Shown: piece after piece, positions 43,582 to 52,961 of the stretch | Layout: each line of letters opens with the position of its first letter | Numbering within the stretch: the stretch's first letter is position 1 | NCBI GenBank assembly: GCA_031417915.1 | Contig: JANOWN010000011.1 | Coordinates: forward strand, 1-64,000 | Direction: 5' to 3' | Origin: Methylotenera_A sp031417915 | GTDB lineage: Bacteria; Pseudomonadota; Gammaproteobacteria; Burkholderiales; Methylophilaceae | Length of the DNA stretch: 64,000 nucleotides | Notes under the pieces: generated by a model | The model's database searches: none | What the model saw: only the letters and a program-made list of their open reading frames with translations | What the model was told of the DNA's origin: nothing | Translations under genes and position numbers: made by a program

Positions 43582-44346
43582 TCAAATTAGGTAATTAGAA
43601 ATGGCCACAAATTGCGCCACATTTAAATTTTCGGCACGCAATTGCGAGCTAATATTCAGTGCGGCAAAACCATCGTCATCCAGCAAACCTTTTAGTGTGT
43701 TTCGCAGCGTTTTGCGGCGCTGGCCAAAGGCGGCAAGTACGACTTTGGCAAAGTGCGCTTCGTCATTGGCAACGTATGGCAGCGTGGCGTGCGGCACGCA
43801 GCGTACAAAGGCGGATTCCACTTTTGGTGCGGGTTCAAATGCTTCGGGCGGTACGGTGATTAAATATTCCATGGCTAAATGATATTGCAGCATGACTGAA
43901 AGCCTTCCGTATGCTGGGGTTGAGGGCAGTGCTACCATGCGCTCTACCACTTCTTTTTGTAACATAAAATGCATATCGATGATGTGCGAAACGTTATCCA
44001 GCAGGTGAAATAAAATCGGCGTCGAGATGTTGTAAGGCAGATTGCCGACGACACGCAAGCTTTTTCCTAATTGTGTAAAATCAAATTTCAGCGCATCGAC
44101 GTTGTGAATCGTGACGGTGTTTTTGGCGTATTCGTTTTGCATCCAACTGACAATGTCGCGATCAATCTCCACTACGTGTAAGTGATTTATTTTTTTAAGT
44201 AGTGGTTTGGTGAGCGCGCCTAAACCTGGGCCGATTTCGATGATAATTTCTTCAACTTTTGGATTAATCGCATCGATTAAACTGTTAACAATGGCTTGGT
44301 CGGTGAGAAAGTTTTGCCCAAAACGCTTTTTTGCGACGTGTTTCAT
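43582..44346 (-). CDS. rsmA: 16S rRNA (A1518/A1519-N6)-dimethyltransferase RsmA (KsgA)
   Basis: RsmA dimethylates two adenines in helix 45 of 16S rRNA. The 254-residue protein shows KKRFGQNFL, IEIGPGLGALT and the NLPYNIST catalytic motif (around residue 118). It overlaps pdxA by 4 bases, in the conserved lptD-surA-pdxA-rsmA operon. Confidence 0.97.
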   Translation of the reverse strand: MKHVAKKRFGQNFLTDQAIVNSLIDAINPKVEEIIIEIGPGLGALTKPLLKKINHLHVVEIDRDIVSWMQNEYAKNTVTIHNVDALKFDFTQLGKSLRVVGNLPYNISTPILFHLLDNVSHIIDMHFMLQKEVVERMVALPSTPAYGRLSVMLQYHLAMEYLITVPPEAFEPAPKVESAFVRCVPHATLPYVANDEAHFAKVVLAAFGQRRKTLRNTLKGLLDDDGFAALNISSQLRAENLNVAQFVAISNYLI

Positions 44347-45296
44347 ACGCGATTATTGGCCAACTCAATCGCCAATTCAATCGCGGCCAGCATGCTACCA
44401 ATATCAATCTTGCCAGTGCCCGCCAAATCGAGCGCGGTACCGTGATCGACCGAGGTGCGAATAATTGGTAACCCTAAAGTCACATTGACGCCGCCGCCAA
44501 AGCTGGCATGTTTTAGCACGGGTAAACCTTGGTCGTGGTACATCGCCAGCACGCAATCGGCGTTATCCAGATATTTTTTAGTGAACAGCGTATCCGCAGG
44601 TAATGCGCCTATCAGTCGCATGCCTTCTGTACGTAATTTTTCCAACACTGGGTTGATAATATCAATTTCTTCGCGCCCTAAATAACCATCTTCGCCCGCG
44701 TGCGGGTTAAGTCCAGCAACCAATACCCGCGGATTTTGCAGACCAAATTTTTCAATCAAATCTTTGTGTAAAATACGAATGGTTGTTTCAAAATTTTCAC
44801 GGGTAATCGCGGCGGGCACATCTTTTAGTGCAAGGTGCGTGGTAGCTAGCGCAACTCTTAAGCTATTTTTATTTTGGCCGCCAACCAGCATCATCACCAC
44901 ATTTGGTGTGTTGGTATGCTCTGCCAAAAATTCGGTATGGCCAGTAAACGTAATGCCTGCATCGTTAATTACGCCTTTATGCACTGGCGCTGTGACCATT
45001 GCATCAAATTCGCCAGCTAAGCAGCCATCAATCGCGCGAGTGAGCGTGTTGAGTACATATTGGCTATTAGCAGGGTTTAGCGTACCAGCAAGCACTGGCA
45101 CGGCTGTTGGCGTATCTAACACATTTTTTGAGTCAAACAAAACGTTAAGCAGCTTTGCTCGCGCTGCCAGTATATCAGCATCGCCAATAATCGAAATATC
45201 GGCTGCAAATGCATGCTGTGCAAGCAAAACGCAAATGTCTGGCCCAATGCCCGCGGGCTCGCCAGAGGTGATAGCAATGCGGGGAAGTTGGCGCAT
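44343..45296 (-). CDS. pdxA: 4-hydroxythreonine-4-phosphate dehydrogenase PdxA
   Basis: PdxA oxidises 4-phosphohydroxy-threonine in pyridoxal phosphate synthesis. The 317-residue protein begins ITSGEPAGIGPD and shows FTGHTEFLA, GLNPHAGEDG and YHDQGLPVLKH with the metal-binding histidines. Standard length. Overlaps rsmA. Confidence 0.96.
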   Translation of the reverse strand: MRQLPRIAITSGEPAGIGPDICVLLAQHAFAADISIIGDADILAARAKLLNVLFDSKNVLDTPTAVPVLAGTLNPANSQYVLNTLTRAIDGCLAGEFDAMVTAPVHKGVINDAGITFTGHTEFLAEHTNTPNVVMMLVGGQNKNSLRVALATTHLALKDVPAAITRENFETTIRILHKDLIEKFGLQNPRVLVAGLNPHAGEDGYLGREEIDIINPVLEKLRTEGMRLIGALPADTLFTKKYLDNADCVLAMYHDQGLPVLKHASFGGGVNVTLGLPIIRTSVDHGTALDLAGTGKIDIGSMLAAIELAIELANNRV

Positions 45297-45311
45297 CTAG
45301 ATGGATGAAAA

Positions 45312-46640
45312 TTAAAACTTGTCTTCTAAACGCAACTCAACAAATGCGCGGTCGCGCAATTCACGAATCCAGTCCTGATATGCCTCTTCAGATTTTCGCG
45401 TGCGAATTTCCTGTCGCGCTTTAAGTCTGGAGGCTTCTTTTGTCATGTCTTGCTGGCGGCGCTCTAACACTTGAATAATATGCCAACCAAACGGTGACAG
45501 CACGGGCGGGCTAATTTCGCCAATGCCGAGGTCGTTCATGGCTTTTTCAAATTGCGGCACGGTATCGCCAGGGTTCACCCAGCCTAAATCACCGCCATTA
45601 TTGGCGCTGCCGTCCTCAGAATATTGGCGTGCCATTTCCTCAAATTTGGTGCCATTATCAAGGCGTTCTTTAATGCCATCCATTTTGCGTTTGGCATCTT
45701 TTTCTGAAACTACCTCAGACAATTTAATTAAAATATGGCGTGAGTGTGTTTGGCCAACCACCAATGAAGACGTGCCACCGCGGCGGTTGGTGAGTTTTAA
45801 TATGTGAAAACCATTGGGGCTACGCATTGGTGTTGAAACTTCGCCCACTTGCAGTTTTTTCAAGGCATCTAAAAACAGTGTGGGTAGTTGCGAGCCGCTT
45901 TTCCAGCCCATCGCACCGCCTTCCAGTGCATTTGGCGTGTCTGAAAAGGCCGCCGATACTTGCGCAAAGCTGGTGCCACCAGTTAGCTGATTTAGCGCTT
46001 CTTGCGTTTTGGTTTTGGCTTTTTGTAAGTCTTCAGGGCTGGCATCTTCTGGCGTACGAATTAAAATATGTGAAATTTCAAACTCGTCCAGCTCCTCGCC
46101 ACGGTTGGCTTGCGTGGTTAAGTAGTTATCGACTTCGCCTTCAGAAATGTTCAGTTTGTTGTCCACTTCGCGTTCGCGCAGCCGCGCAATGGTGATTTCA
46201 CTGCGAATATCTTCACGAAATTTACGCATCGTCAGGCCGTCTTTTTCAAGCACAGTTTTAAATTCATCTACGCTCATTTTATTTTGCTCGGCGATACGTT
46301 CTATGGTTTTGTCGAGTTGCGTGTCATCTACTTTCAAGCCAGTTTGTGCGGCCAGTTGCAACTGCAAGCTATCCGAAATAAGGCGCTCTAGAATTTGCTT
46401 CTCGAGCGCATTTTGTGGTGGTAACGCCGTACCTTGTTTTTCTAATTGGGCGCTGACGCTGCGTATGCGGTCCGCAAGCTCTTGCTCAGTAATCACGCTT
46501 TGGTCGACAATCGCAATGATGCGATCCATCTTGATGACTTCATTAGATTTTTTTGCCGCTGCGCCTTCGGCTGAAATAGCTAAACTTGAGGTAAAAAGTA
46601 TGCTTAAAATCAATAACTTAAATAAATTCAATAGTTTCAT
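45312..46640 (-). CDS. surA: periplasmic chaperone/peptidyl-prolyl isomerase SurA
   Basis: SurA escorts unfolded outer-membrane proteins, including LptD, to the BAM complex. The 442-residue protein has a signal peptide (SLAISA), an N-terminal chaperone domain starting with DRIIAIVDQSVITEQEL, and two parvulin domains (about 185-285 and 300-400; HILIRTPED, HSRHILIKLSE). It overlaps lptD by 4 bases. Confidence 0.96.
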   Translation of the reverse strand: MKLLNLFKLLILSILFTSSLAISAEGAAAKKSNEVIKMDRIIAIVDQSVITEQELADRIRSVSAQLEKQGTALPPQNALEKQILERLISDSLQLQLAAQTGLKVDDTQLDKTIERIAEQNKMSVDEFKTVLEKDGLTMRKFREDIRSEITIARLREREVDNKLNISEGEVDNYLTTQANRGEELDEFEISHILIRTPEDASPEDLQKAKTKTQEALNQLTGGTSFAQVSAAFSDTPNALEGGAMGWKSGSQLPTLFLDALKKLQVGEVSTPMRSPNGFHILKLTNRRGGTSSLVVGQTHSRHILIKLSEVVSEKDAKRKMDGIKERLDNGTKFEEMARQYSEDGSANNGGDLGWVNPGDTVPQFEKAMNDLGIGEISPPVLSPFGWHIIQVLERRQQDMTKEASRLKARQEIRTRKSEEAYQDWIRELRDRAFVELRLEDKF

Positions 46641-49072
46641 CGGTTGTAATTCTGCTGCCTATAAATGTTAGGGATTTCGCTGGAGCTTAAGTAGCCTGGA
46701 ATATCGCGGCGAAGCAAGTTAAGCGGGTTTGCGCCGATGGAAGCTAAGCCACCGAGCTCTAGTTGAAAGAATAGACCAAAGTTTGCGGCCGCAGTTGCAG
46801 TTTCCACGCGCTGAATCACTGCACGTGCCTGCCAGCAGCCCGCATCATACTCCAAGCCTGCCAAGCTTTCGATGAGTGTTTTCTCGCGTAGAGAATAATT
46901 AAATCGCCCCACACCATACCAGCCACGGCTTAACGGCCATTGGCCAGAAAGGTTGATTTGCTCTAAAAATTGTTGGGTGTAACGATAACCGACATTCATC
47001 AGCTTACCCGGCTCTGGATTGTAGCGCGCCAGTAAATTGGTACGCACGATACCAGCGCCATCGGTATTGTATTGCCAAAAAGTGTCTAAATTCCATTTGT
47101 TAGAAAGTCGCGCTGTCATCGCCGCAATGACGTCAGAAGAGTTGTTTTGTGATACCGAGCCACCTGGCAATATTACTTTTTGATCGGCAAAATAATAGCG
47201 TTGGCCAATGGTAGCGGCAATGCGCTCTACGCCAGAATCTTTATCGATCATGCGACTAGTTAAGGCCAAACTGAGTTGATTAGCATTGTTAATTCTATCG
47301 TCACCGGTAAATTGGTTTTCGGTAAATAAAGTAGTCATGTTTAAATCGGCCAGCGCGGTATCAAATACTGGCAGTAAATCTTGCTGTTTATTGGGGATAT
47401 ACACATAAAACATGCGCGGCTCTATGGTTTGCGTGTAACTATTTTTAACTACGTTTAAATCACGTTCAAAATATAAGCCACTATCTAGGCTAAAAATAGG
47501 CAGCGTACGGCTGTCATTGTTGTTGCTAACGGTGGAGCCATTAATGTTGAAGTTGTTGTCTTTTAAACTGTATTGCGTCATGTGCACGCCAACTTTAGGT
47601 GTAATAAAACCATACGATTGCGTAAATGGCACACTCAAGCTGGGATAAGCCACTAAACGACTACCAGTTGCCGCAATGGGAGATTTACTGTCACGATCAA
47701 AATACGCGTATTGGCTATATAAATCGGTGTTGACATAATCCCACTCTTTATTTGCTGCCAGCGTGAGTTGCGGCAGGCGCTCGTAGGGGAAGTTAGTATC
47801 ATCCAAAGTTTGATATTTTTGCACCAAACCATTAAAGCGCCACACATCGCCGTAGTAATCTACACGACCTTCTTGTGGCAAATTCACGCGGCTGGTGCTG
47901 ATGATGCGGGTGGACATCTCAGAAAAATATTGGTCATCTGATACTTTTTCTAGATTGTAACCAGCCGACCAACCATTGCCAAAGCCATGATTGTGGCTGA
48001 GGTTGGCGTAGTAACGCCTGCCGCCATTCAAACTGTCATTATCCAAATATTCCAAGCTATCCATGCCAGAATAATTTTCGCCTAAATATCTAAACTCGCC
48101 CTGCAATTGTGGCCCGCGCTTGCTTAAGTAGCGCGCACCTACTGTGGCGTCCATATCTGGCGCAATGTTGATATAGTAAGGAATTAATGTTTCGAAGCCG
48201 CTGCGGCTGGTAGAGCCGATGGTAGGCGCAAGCAAGCCAGATTTACGCTCGTTATTGAATGAGAAGCTCATCCATGGTGTGTATAAAAGCGGCACGCCTT
48301 TAAATTCCACATAAGCATTTTTGGCGGTGCCCGATTGCGTGTAATCGTCCAACTCAATTTCTTTGGCTTTAATGTACCAATCGTCGACACCCGCTTCGCA
48401 AGTGGTGTAGCGCGCGTCTTTTAGACGTTTTTTATCTTGGCCTTCAAATAGTACGGCTTTAGCATCACCGCGTGATGAGTTGAATTTTGGGTCAATCGAG
48501 GTTTGCCCAATCGGCGTAGCAGGCTCGCGATAATTATCTTGGTAAAGTCGTGGGTCGTCAGTCAGGCTGGTTTGCGAATTAAGTAGCTTAGATTGCGTAT
48601 AAACACTTGGGTCGTTGCGCGGCTTGGCGCCTTTTTGTGTAGAACTGTTGATTTGCTTATTCAGCGTAATTGAGGCGTCGCGCATTTCGCCTATGCTCTC
48701 ACTCAAACGCATATTCAGCGAAGGGCCGCGAATTTCACTGTCACCTAAATCGATGCGCGCATTGCCATCCACTTTCAGCTCATCATTTTGTACGTCATAC
48801 TCAATAGTATCGCCATAAATTTTTTGGTCGCCCTTGCTGATGACCGCATTGCCGCTGGCGCGCATTTTACGATCTAGATACAAATCCAGCTTATCGCCCT
48901 CAATTTCAATCGCGCCAGCTTGCACATCTGGCGCCGCCGCTGCAGGCACTTCGGCAAGCTCTAGTGTGAGCGTTTCTGCAGACGAGAGTGTGCCAAAGCC
49001 AAGCAACAAGAGGGCTGCAAGGCTGGCAAAGAAACACTTTGCGTGGTTAATATTTGAGCGAGTAAGGCGCAA
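46637..49072 (-). CDS. lptD: LPS-assembly protein LptD
   Basis: LptD is the outer-membrane barrel that, with LptE, inserts LPS. The 811-residue protein has a signal peptide (GTLSSA), an OstA/LptA-like N-terminal domain (about 50-260), and a large barrel. The only usable start is TTG at 49070-49072: the frame is closed by TAA five codons upstream and no ATG lies near. Outside the signal peptide I see one cysteine in the N-domain (TTCEAG) and one in the barrel (DAGCWQ), so only a single inter-domain disulfide is possible, compared with two in E. coli. There is a 30-40-residue Ser/Asn/Pro-rich insert near 140-200. Confidence 0.95.
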   Translation of the reverse strand: MRLTRSNINHAKCFFASLAALLLLGFGTLSSAETLTLELAEVPAAAAPDVQAGAIEIEGDKLDLYLDRKMRASGNAVISKGDQKIYGDTIEYDVQNDELKVDGNARIDLGDSEIRGPSLNMRLSESIGEMRDASITLNKQINSSTQKGAKPRNDPSVYTQSKLLNSQTSLTDDPRLYQDNYREPATPIGQTSIDPKFNSSRGDAKAVLFEGQDKKRLKDARYTTCEAGVDDWYIKAKEIELDDYTQSGTAKNAYVEFKGVPLLYTPWMSFSFNNERKSGLLAPTIGSTSRSGFETLIPYYINIAPDMDATVGARYLSKRGPQLQGEFRYLGENYSGMDSLEYLDNDSLNGGRRYYANLSHNHGFGNGWSAGYNLEKVSDDQYFSEMSTRIISTSRVNLPQEGRVDYYGDVWRFNGLVQKYQTLDDTNFPYERLPQLTLAANKEWDYVNTDLYSQYAYFDRDSKSPIAATGSRLVAYPSLSVPFTQSYGFITPKVGVHMTQYSLKDNNFNINGSTVSNNNDSRTLPIFSLDSGLYFERDLNVVKNSYTQTIEPRMFYVYIPNKQQDLLPVFDTALADLNMTTLFTENQFTGDDRINNANQLSLALTSRMIDKDSGVERIAATIGQRYYFADQKVILPGGSVSQNNSSDVIAAMTARLSNKWNLDTFWQYNTDGAGIVRTNLLARYNPEPGKLMNVGYRYTQQFLEQINLSGQWPLSRGWYGVGRFNYSLREKTLIESLAGLEYDAGCWQARAVIQRVETATAAANFGLFFQLELGGLASIGANPLNLLRRDIPGYLSSSEIPNIYRQQNYNR

Positions 49073-49204
49073 TGAAAATTTTTAATTTAGCAAAAAAATG
49101 GTTTAAGTTAGGTATTTTACGCATGAATGATAAAATCGCATATATGCTTGTTTTAATCAATTTAAAATGCGCTTTAAAACCAACATTATAAAGGCTTCTA
49201 GCGG

Positions 49205-50224
49205 GTGAAAATAGTGGATAGAAACATAATAAATAGAAAACAGCAATTAGAAGCTTGGCTAAAAGAAACTTTAAGCGGACAGGAGTTTACGCTCACCACC
49301 GCCTCAGCCGATGCGAGTTTTAGGCGCTATTATCGCGTGCATTTAGGCAACAAAACTTTAATTGCCATGGATGCGCCGCCGCCGCAAGAAGATTGCGCAC
49401 CGTTTGTAAAAGTCGCCAAACTCATGCTGGATGTGGGTTTGAACGTGCCAGAAGTAATTGCACAAGATTTAACGAATGGTTTTTTGTTGCTGAGCGATTT
49501 GGGCGATGATACTTATTTGCAGCATTTGAATATTGAAACAGCGCAAATGCTCTATTTGGATGCCACCAACGCACTCATTAAAATGCAGCTGGCTAGCAAA
49601 TCGCACGATTTGCCGCCGTATGATGAAGCTTTGCTCACGCTTGAAATGCAACTCTTCCCTGATTGGTATGTGGCTAAACACTTGGGCTTTACTATGAATA
49701 GCGAGCAACAAGGCTGGCTGCAACAAACGTTTGATGCGCTTAATAAAAATATCCTCTCGCAAGGGCAAGTCACCGTGCATCGTGACTATCACTCGCGTAA
49801 TTTAATGGTGACACATGAAAATAGCCCTGGCATTTTAGACTTTCAAGATGCCGTGCATGGCGCCATTACGTACGATTTAGTGTCGCTGCTTAAAGATGCC
49901 TATATTCAATGGGATGAAGAACAGGTGATTGATTTAGCCGTCCGCTATTGGGAGCCAGCAAAAAAAGCAGGCTTGCCCGTACCTAATGACTTTAGCGAGT
50001 TCTATCGCGATTTTGAATGGATGGGCGCACAGCGTCACATTAAAGTGCTCGGTATATTTGCAAGGCTCTATCATCGTGATGGTAAAGATGGCTACTTAAA
50101 AGACCTGCCGCTAGTGATGCATTATTTACGCAAAGTATGCGAGCGCTATGTGGAGTTACGCCCTATGTTACGCTTGCTAGATGCGCTGGAAGGCAAAGTG
50201 CCGCGCCCGAAATATGTGGTTTAA
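49205..50224 (+). CDS. amgK: N-acetylmuramate/N-acetylglucosamine kinase AmgK
   Basis: AmgK phosphorylates the anomeric carbon of MurNAc, the first step of the cell-wall recycling route that bypasses de novo UDP-MurNAc synthesis. The 339-residue protein has an aminoglycoside-phosphotransferase fold with ASFRRYYRV, LLLSDLGDDTYL, HRDYHSRNLMV and LDFQDAVHGAITYD (Brenner and DFG-like motifs). It starts with GTG; the murU gene follows after a dRS3-like element, the usual amgK-murU pair. Confidence 0.92.
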   Translation: MKIVDRNIINRKQQLEAWLKETLSGQEFTLTTASADASFRRYYRVHLGNKTLIAMDAPPPQEDCAPFVKVAKLMLDVGLNVPEVIAQDLTNGFLLLSDLGDDTYLQHLNIETAQMLYLDATNALIKMQLASKSHDLPPYDEALLTLEMQLFPDWYVAKHLGFTMNSEQQGWLQQTFDALNKNILSQGQVTVHRDYHSRNLMVTHENSPGILDFQDAVHGAITYDLVSLLKDAYIQWDEEQVIDLAVRYWEPAKKAGLPVPNDFSEFYRDFEWMGAQRHIKVLGIFARLYHRDGKDGYLKDLPLVMHYLRKVCERYVELRPMLRLLDALEGKVPRPKYVV

Positions 50225-50274
50225 CTAATTGATTTTTATAAGTATGATTTATACATTTCTCAATTTTTCCTCAT

Positions 50275-50356
50275 CCGTCATTCCCGTGAAAGCGGGAATC
50301 CTTTCGTTTAGATTTTTTAAAGTCAAAATGGATTCCCGCCTGCGCGGGAATGACGG
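50275..50356. repeat. paired dRS3-like inverted repeat between amgK and murU
   Basis: Two facing units, CCGTCATTCCCG...CGGGAATCC (50275-50304) and GGATTCCCGCC...CGCGGGAATGACGG (50328-50356), with about 25 bases between them. The murU ATG comes 4 bases after the end, so the murU ribosome site lies in or next to the repeat. Confidence 0.75.
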
Positions 50357-50359
50357 CAT

Positions 50360-51553
50360 ATGAAAGCTATGATATTAGCCGCAGGTCGTGGCGAGCGCAT
50401 GCGCCCATTGACGGATTTCACACCAAAACCTTTGCTAAAAGTAGGTGGCAAGCCGCTTATCGTTTGGCATTTAGAACGCTTAGCCCAAGCAGGCTTTAAA
50501 GACATTGTGATTAATCACGCGCATTTAGGCGAGCAGATTGAGCAGGCGCTAGGCGATGGCGCGCAATGGGATATATCCATTCAATATTCACCAGAAAAAG
50601 TCGCGCTAGAAACTGCAGGCGGTATTGCCAATGCACTACATTTGCTGGGGAGTGAGTCGTTTTTAGTCGTCAATGGCGATACTTTTACTGAAATTGATTT
50701 TAAAAGTACAGAAAGGGTCTTCAAAAGCACTGCCCTGCAGCCCAGTGTCCATGCGGGTGCTGGGTATGCCTCAAAACTCGCACATTTGGTGTTAGTAGAC
50801 AATCCACCGCAACACCCCAATGGTGATTTTGCCATTGAATTTAAAAGTCAGTCTGATGGCATGTTAAAAAACGATGGAACTAAAATGCTCACTTTCTCTG
50901 GTGTCGGCGTTTATCATCCTGATTTGTTTAAAGGTATTGTAAAAGGTGAAGCCGCAAAACTAGCGCCTTTATTGCGTAAAGCGATTGACAACAATGCAGC
51001 CACAGCCCAGTATTATCAAGGGGTTTGGCACGATATTGGTACGCCAGAGCGTTTGGCATTGATAAACAATATAATTGACGCAAAAAGATTTTTTAATAAT
51101 GTACCTCAAGAAGTTTTTGACATTTGGCTGACTGAATTTATTGAGGCTAGAGGTTGGCCACCAGAAGGCGTAAATTGGGATAATCTTTTAGGAGGCTATG
51201 CTCCAATTGAGTGGCAAAGTTTCAAATGGGAAAAGGTTTTAGTGGATTTAAGTCAGGTCAGTTGGAGTCAGCAGTCCATTCAGGTAATTAAGGGATTAGC
51301 GGATGCTAGGTTTGGCAAAGTTGATAATGCATACCAGAATATAGAGAATTCAGATATACGAATGAAAAATATTCATGACTATATTAAAAAAACTCGTAAA
51401 TTACCTGGTGCTTTAATCTTGATTAAAGATGATGCTTGGGTAATTATTGATGGATGCCACAGAATGGTTACATATGCTGGCTGGATTCAGGATAATGAAT
51501 TTAAAAATAAAATAGAACGCTCACAGTTAGCGTGGATTGCCACACCTGCCTAA
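50360..51553 (+). CDS. murU: MurU-type nucleotidyltransferase with ParB-like C-terminal extension
   Basis: MurU makes UDP-MurNAc from MurNAc-1-phosphate and UTP. Residues 1-235 fit MurU: LAAGRGERMRPLT (6-18), TPKPLLKVGGKPLI, VVNGDTFTEID and the terminal YYQGVWHDIGTPERL. The family is about 225-230 residues, but this protein has 397. The extra 160 residues are AT-rich in DNA (from about 51060) and contain PGALILIKDDAWVIIDGCHR, resembling the IxDGxHR core of ParB/sulfiredoxin-like nuclease folds. A palindromic repeat copy at 50731-50765 encodes TALQPSVHAGAG, apparently as extra residues. Confidence 0.88.
   Translation: MKAMILAAGRGERMRPLTDFTPKPLLKVGGKPLIVWHLERLAQAGFKDIVINHAHLGEQIEQALGDGAQWDISIQYSPEKVALETAGGIANALHLLGSESFLVVNGDTFTEIDFKSTERVFKSTALQPSVHAGAGYASKLAHLVLVDNPPQHPNGDFAIEFKSQSDGMLKNDGTKMLTFSGVGVYHPDLFKGIVKGEAAKLAPLLRKAIDNNAATAQYYQGVWHDIGTPERLALINNIIDAKRFFNNVPQEVFDIWLTEFIEARGWPPEGVNWDNLLGGYAPIEWQSFKWEKVLVDLSQVSWSQQSIQVIKGLADARFGKVDNAYQNIENSDIRMKNIHDYIKKTRKLPGALILIKDDAWVIIDGCHRMVTYAGWIQDNEFKNKIERSQLAWIATPA
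50731..50765 (+). repeat. 34-bp palindromic repeat, diverged copy in murU
   Basis: TGCCCTGCAGCCC, core AGTGTCCATGCGG, then GTGCTGGGTATG. The core has two changes from CAATATCCATG. Read in frame as ALQPSVHAGAG, the same frame as in comF and ubiH. Confidence 0.55.
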
Positions 51554-51623
51554 TAGAATGGATGATGTTTGAACTCACTATATAAAATCACAGTCAACAG
51601 TTTAACCAGTTTGAGAGCACAAA

Positions 51624-52961
51624 ATGTCTGATTTAATTGAGTTTAGACGACGTCGCAGCCAACTTTTAAGTAAGATGAGTGAGGGCATTGCCATTGTTCC
51701 CACCGCGCCAGAGGTGATTCGCAATCGTGATTCGCATTATCCATACCGTTTTGATAGTCACTTTTATTACCTCACCAGTTTTAAAGAGCCTGAGTCCCTG
51801 TTGGTGTTAATTGCAGGCAATTCACCTAAAAGTATATTATTTTGCCGCGATAAAGATATAGAGCGCGAGACTTGGGATGGCTTTCGCTTTGGGCCAGAAG
51901 CCGCAAAAATAGAGTTTGGCTTTGATGAAGCCTATAGCATCAGCCAGCTAGACGAGATGTTGCCAAAATTAATGGGCAACCAAGCCAAATTATTTTACAG
52001 TTTAGGCGCCAGTAGCGAATGGGATGTAAAAGTAACAGGCTGGCTAAACAAAGTGAAAGAGCAAGCGCGCACGGGTGTTTCTGCACCTGAGAGCGTTGTG
52101 GATGTGCGTCAATTGATTGATGTGCAGCGTTTGCTAAAAACGCCTTATGAAATAGATTTAATGCGCAGAAGCGCCAATATTGCGGCGGGTGCGCATAATC
52201 GTGCAATGAAGTTTGTAGCTGGCAAATTTGTTAAGGCCAACCAAAATGAATACGATATAAAAGAAAATGAGGTCGTAGCCGAATTTTTACACGAGTTTTA
52301 TAAAAATGGTTCGCAATCGCCAGCCTACACCAGCATTGTTGCAGGTGGCGCCAATGCTTGTACGCTACATTACAACGCCAATAATTGTGTGCTGAATAAT
52401 GGCGATTTATTGTTGATTGATGCGGGCTGCGAGTTAGATGGTTATGCGTCTGACATCACACGTACTTTTCCTGTAAACGGTAAATTTTCACCAGCACAAA
52501 AGGATTTATATGAACTGGTGCTGGCCTCACAATTTGCCGCAATTGACGCAGCCAAGCCTGGCAATCATTGGAACGCGCCGCATGAAGCGGCGTTGGATGT
52601 GTTGGTGCAAGGCTTTATTGAGTATGGGCTTTGCAAAGGTAGTAAAGAACAAGTGCTGGAGAGCGGCGAGTATCGCCAATTTTACATGCATCGCACTGGG
52701 CATTGGCTGGGTTTAGACGTGCATGATGCAGGAGAATACAAAGATAAAGCAGGTAATTGGGCGTTGCTCGAAGCGGGGAACACATTGACTGTTGAGCCGG
52801 GTTGTTATGTGCGCCCAGCCGATAACGTGCCTGAACACTTTTGGAATATCGGCATTCGCATTGAAGATGACGTGTTAATAACTAAAACGGGCAACGAAGT
52901 GCTGACCAAAAACGCGGTGAAAAGCGTCGCGGACGTTGAAGCCTTGATGAAAAATGGCTGA
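51624..52961 (+). CDS. pepP: Xaa-Pro aminopeptidase PepP
   Basis: PepP removes N-terminal residues preceding proline. The 445-residue M24B metallopeptidase has an N-terminal creatinase-like domain and the metal ligands in LLIDAGCELDGYASDITRT, HRTGHWLGLDVHD, TVEPGCY and IRIEDDVLIT. It overlaps ubiH by 8 bases, the common pepP-ubiH arrangement. Confidence 0.95.
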   Translation: MSDLIEFRRRRSQLLSKMSEGIAIVPTAPEVIRNRDSHYPYRFDSHFYYLTSFKEPESLLVLIAGNSPKSILFCRDKDIERETWDGFRFGPEAAKIEFGFDEAYSISQLDEMLPKLMGNQAKLFYSLGASSEWDVKVTGWLNKVKEQARTGVSAPESVVDVRQLIDVQRLLKTPYEIDLMRRSANIAAGAHNRAMKFVAGKFVKANQNEYDIKENEVVAEFLHEFYKNGSQSPAYTSIVAGGANACTLHYNANNCVLNNGDLLLIDAGCELDGYASDITRTFPVNGKFSPAQKDLYELVLASQFAAIDAAKPGNHWNAPHEAALDVLVQGFIEYGLCKGSKEQVLESGEYRQFYMHRTGHWLGLDVHDAGEYKDKAGNWALLEAGNTLTVEPGCYVRPADNVPEHFWNIGIRIEDDVLITKTGNEVLTKNAVKSVADVEALMKNG

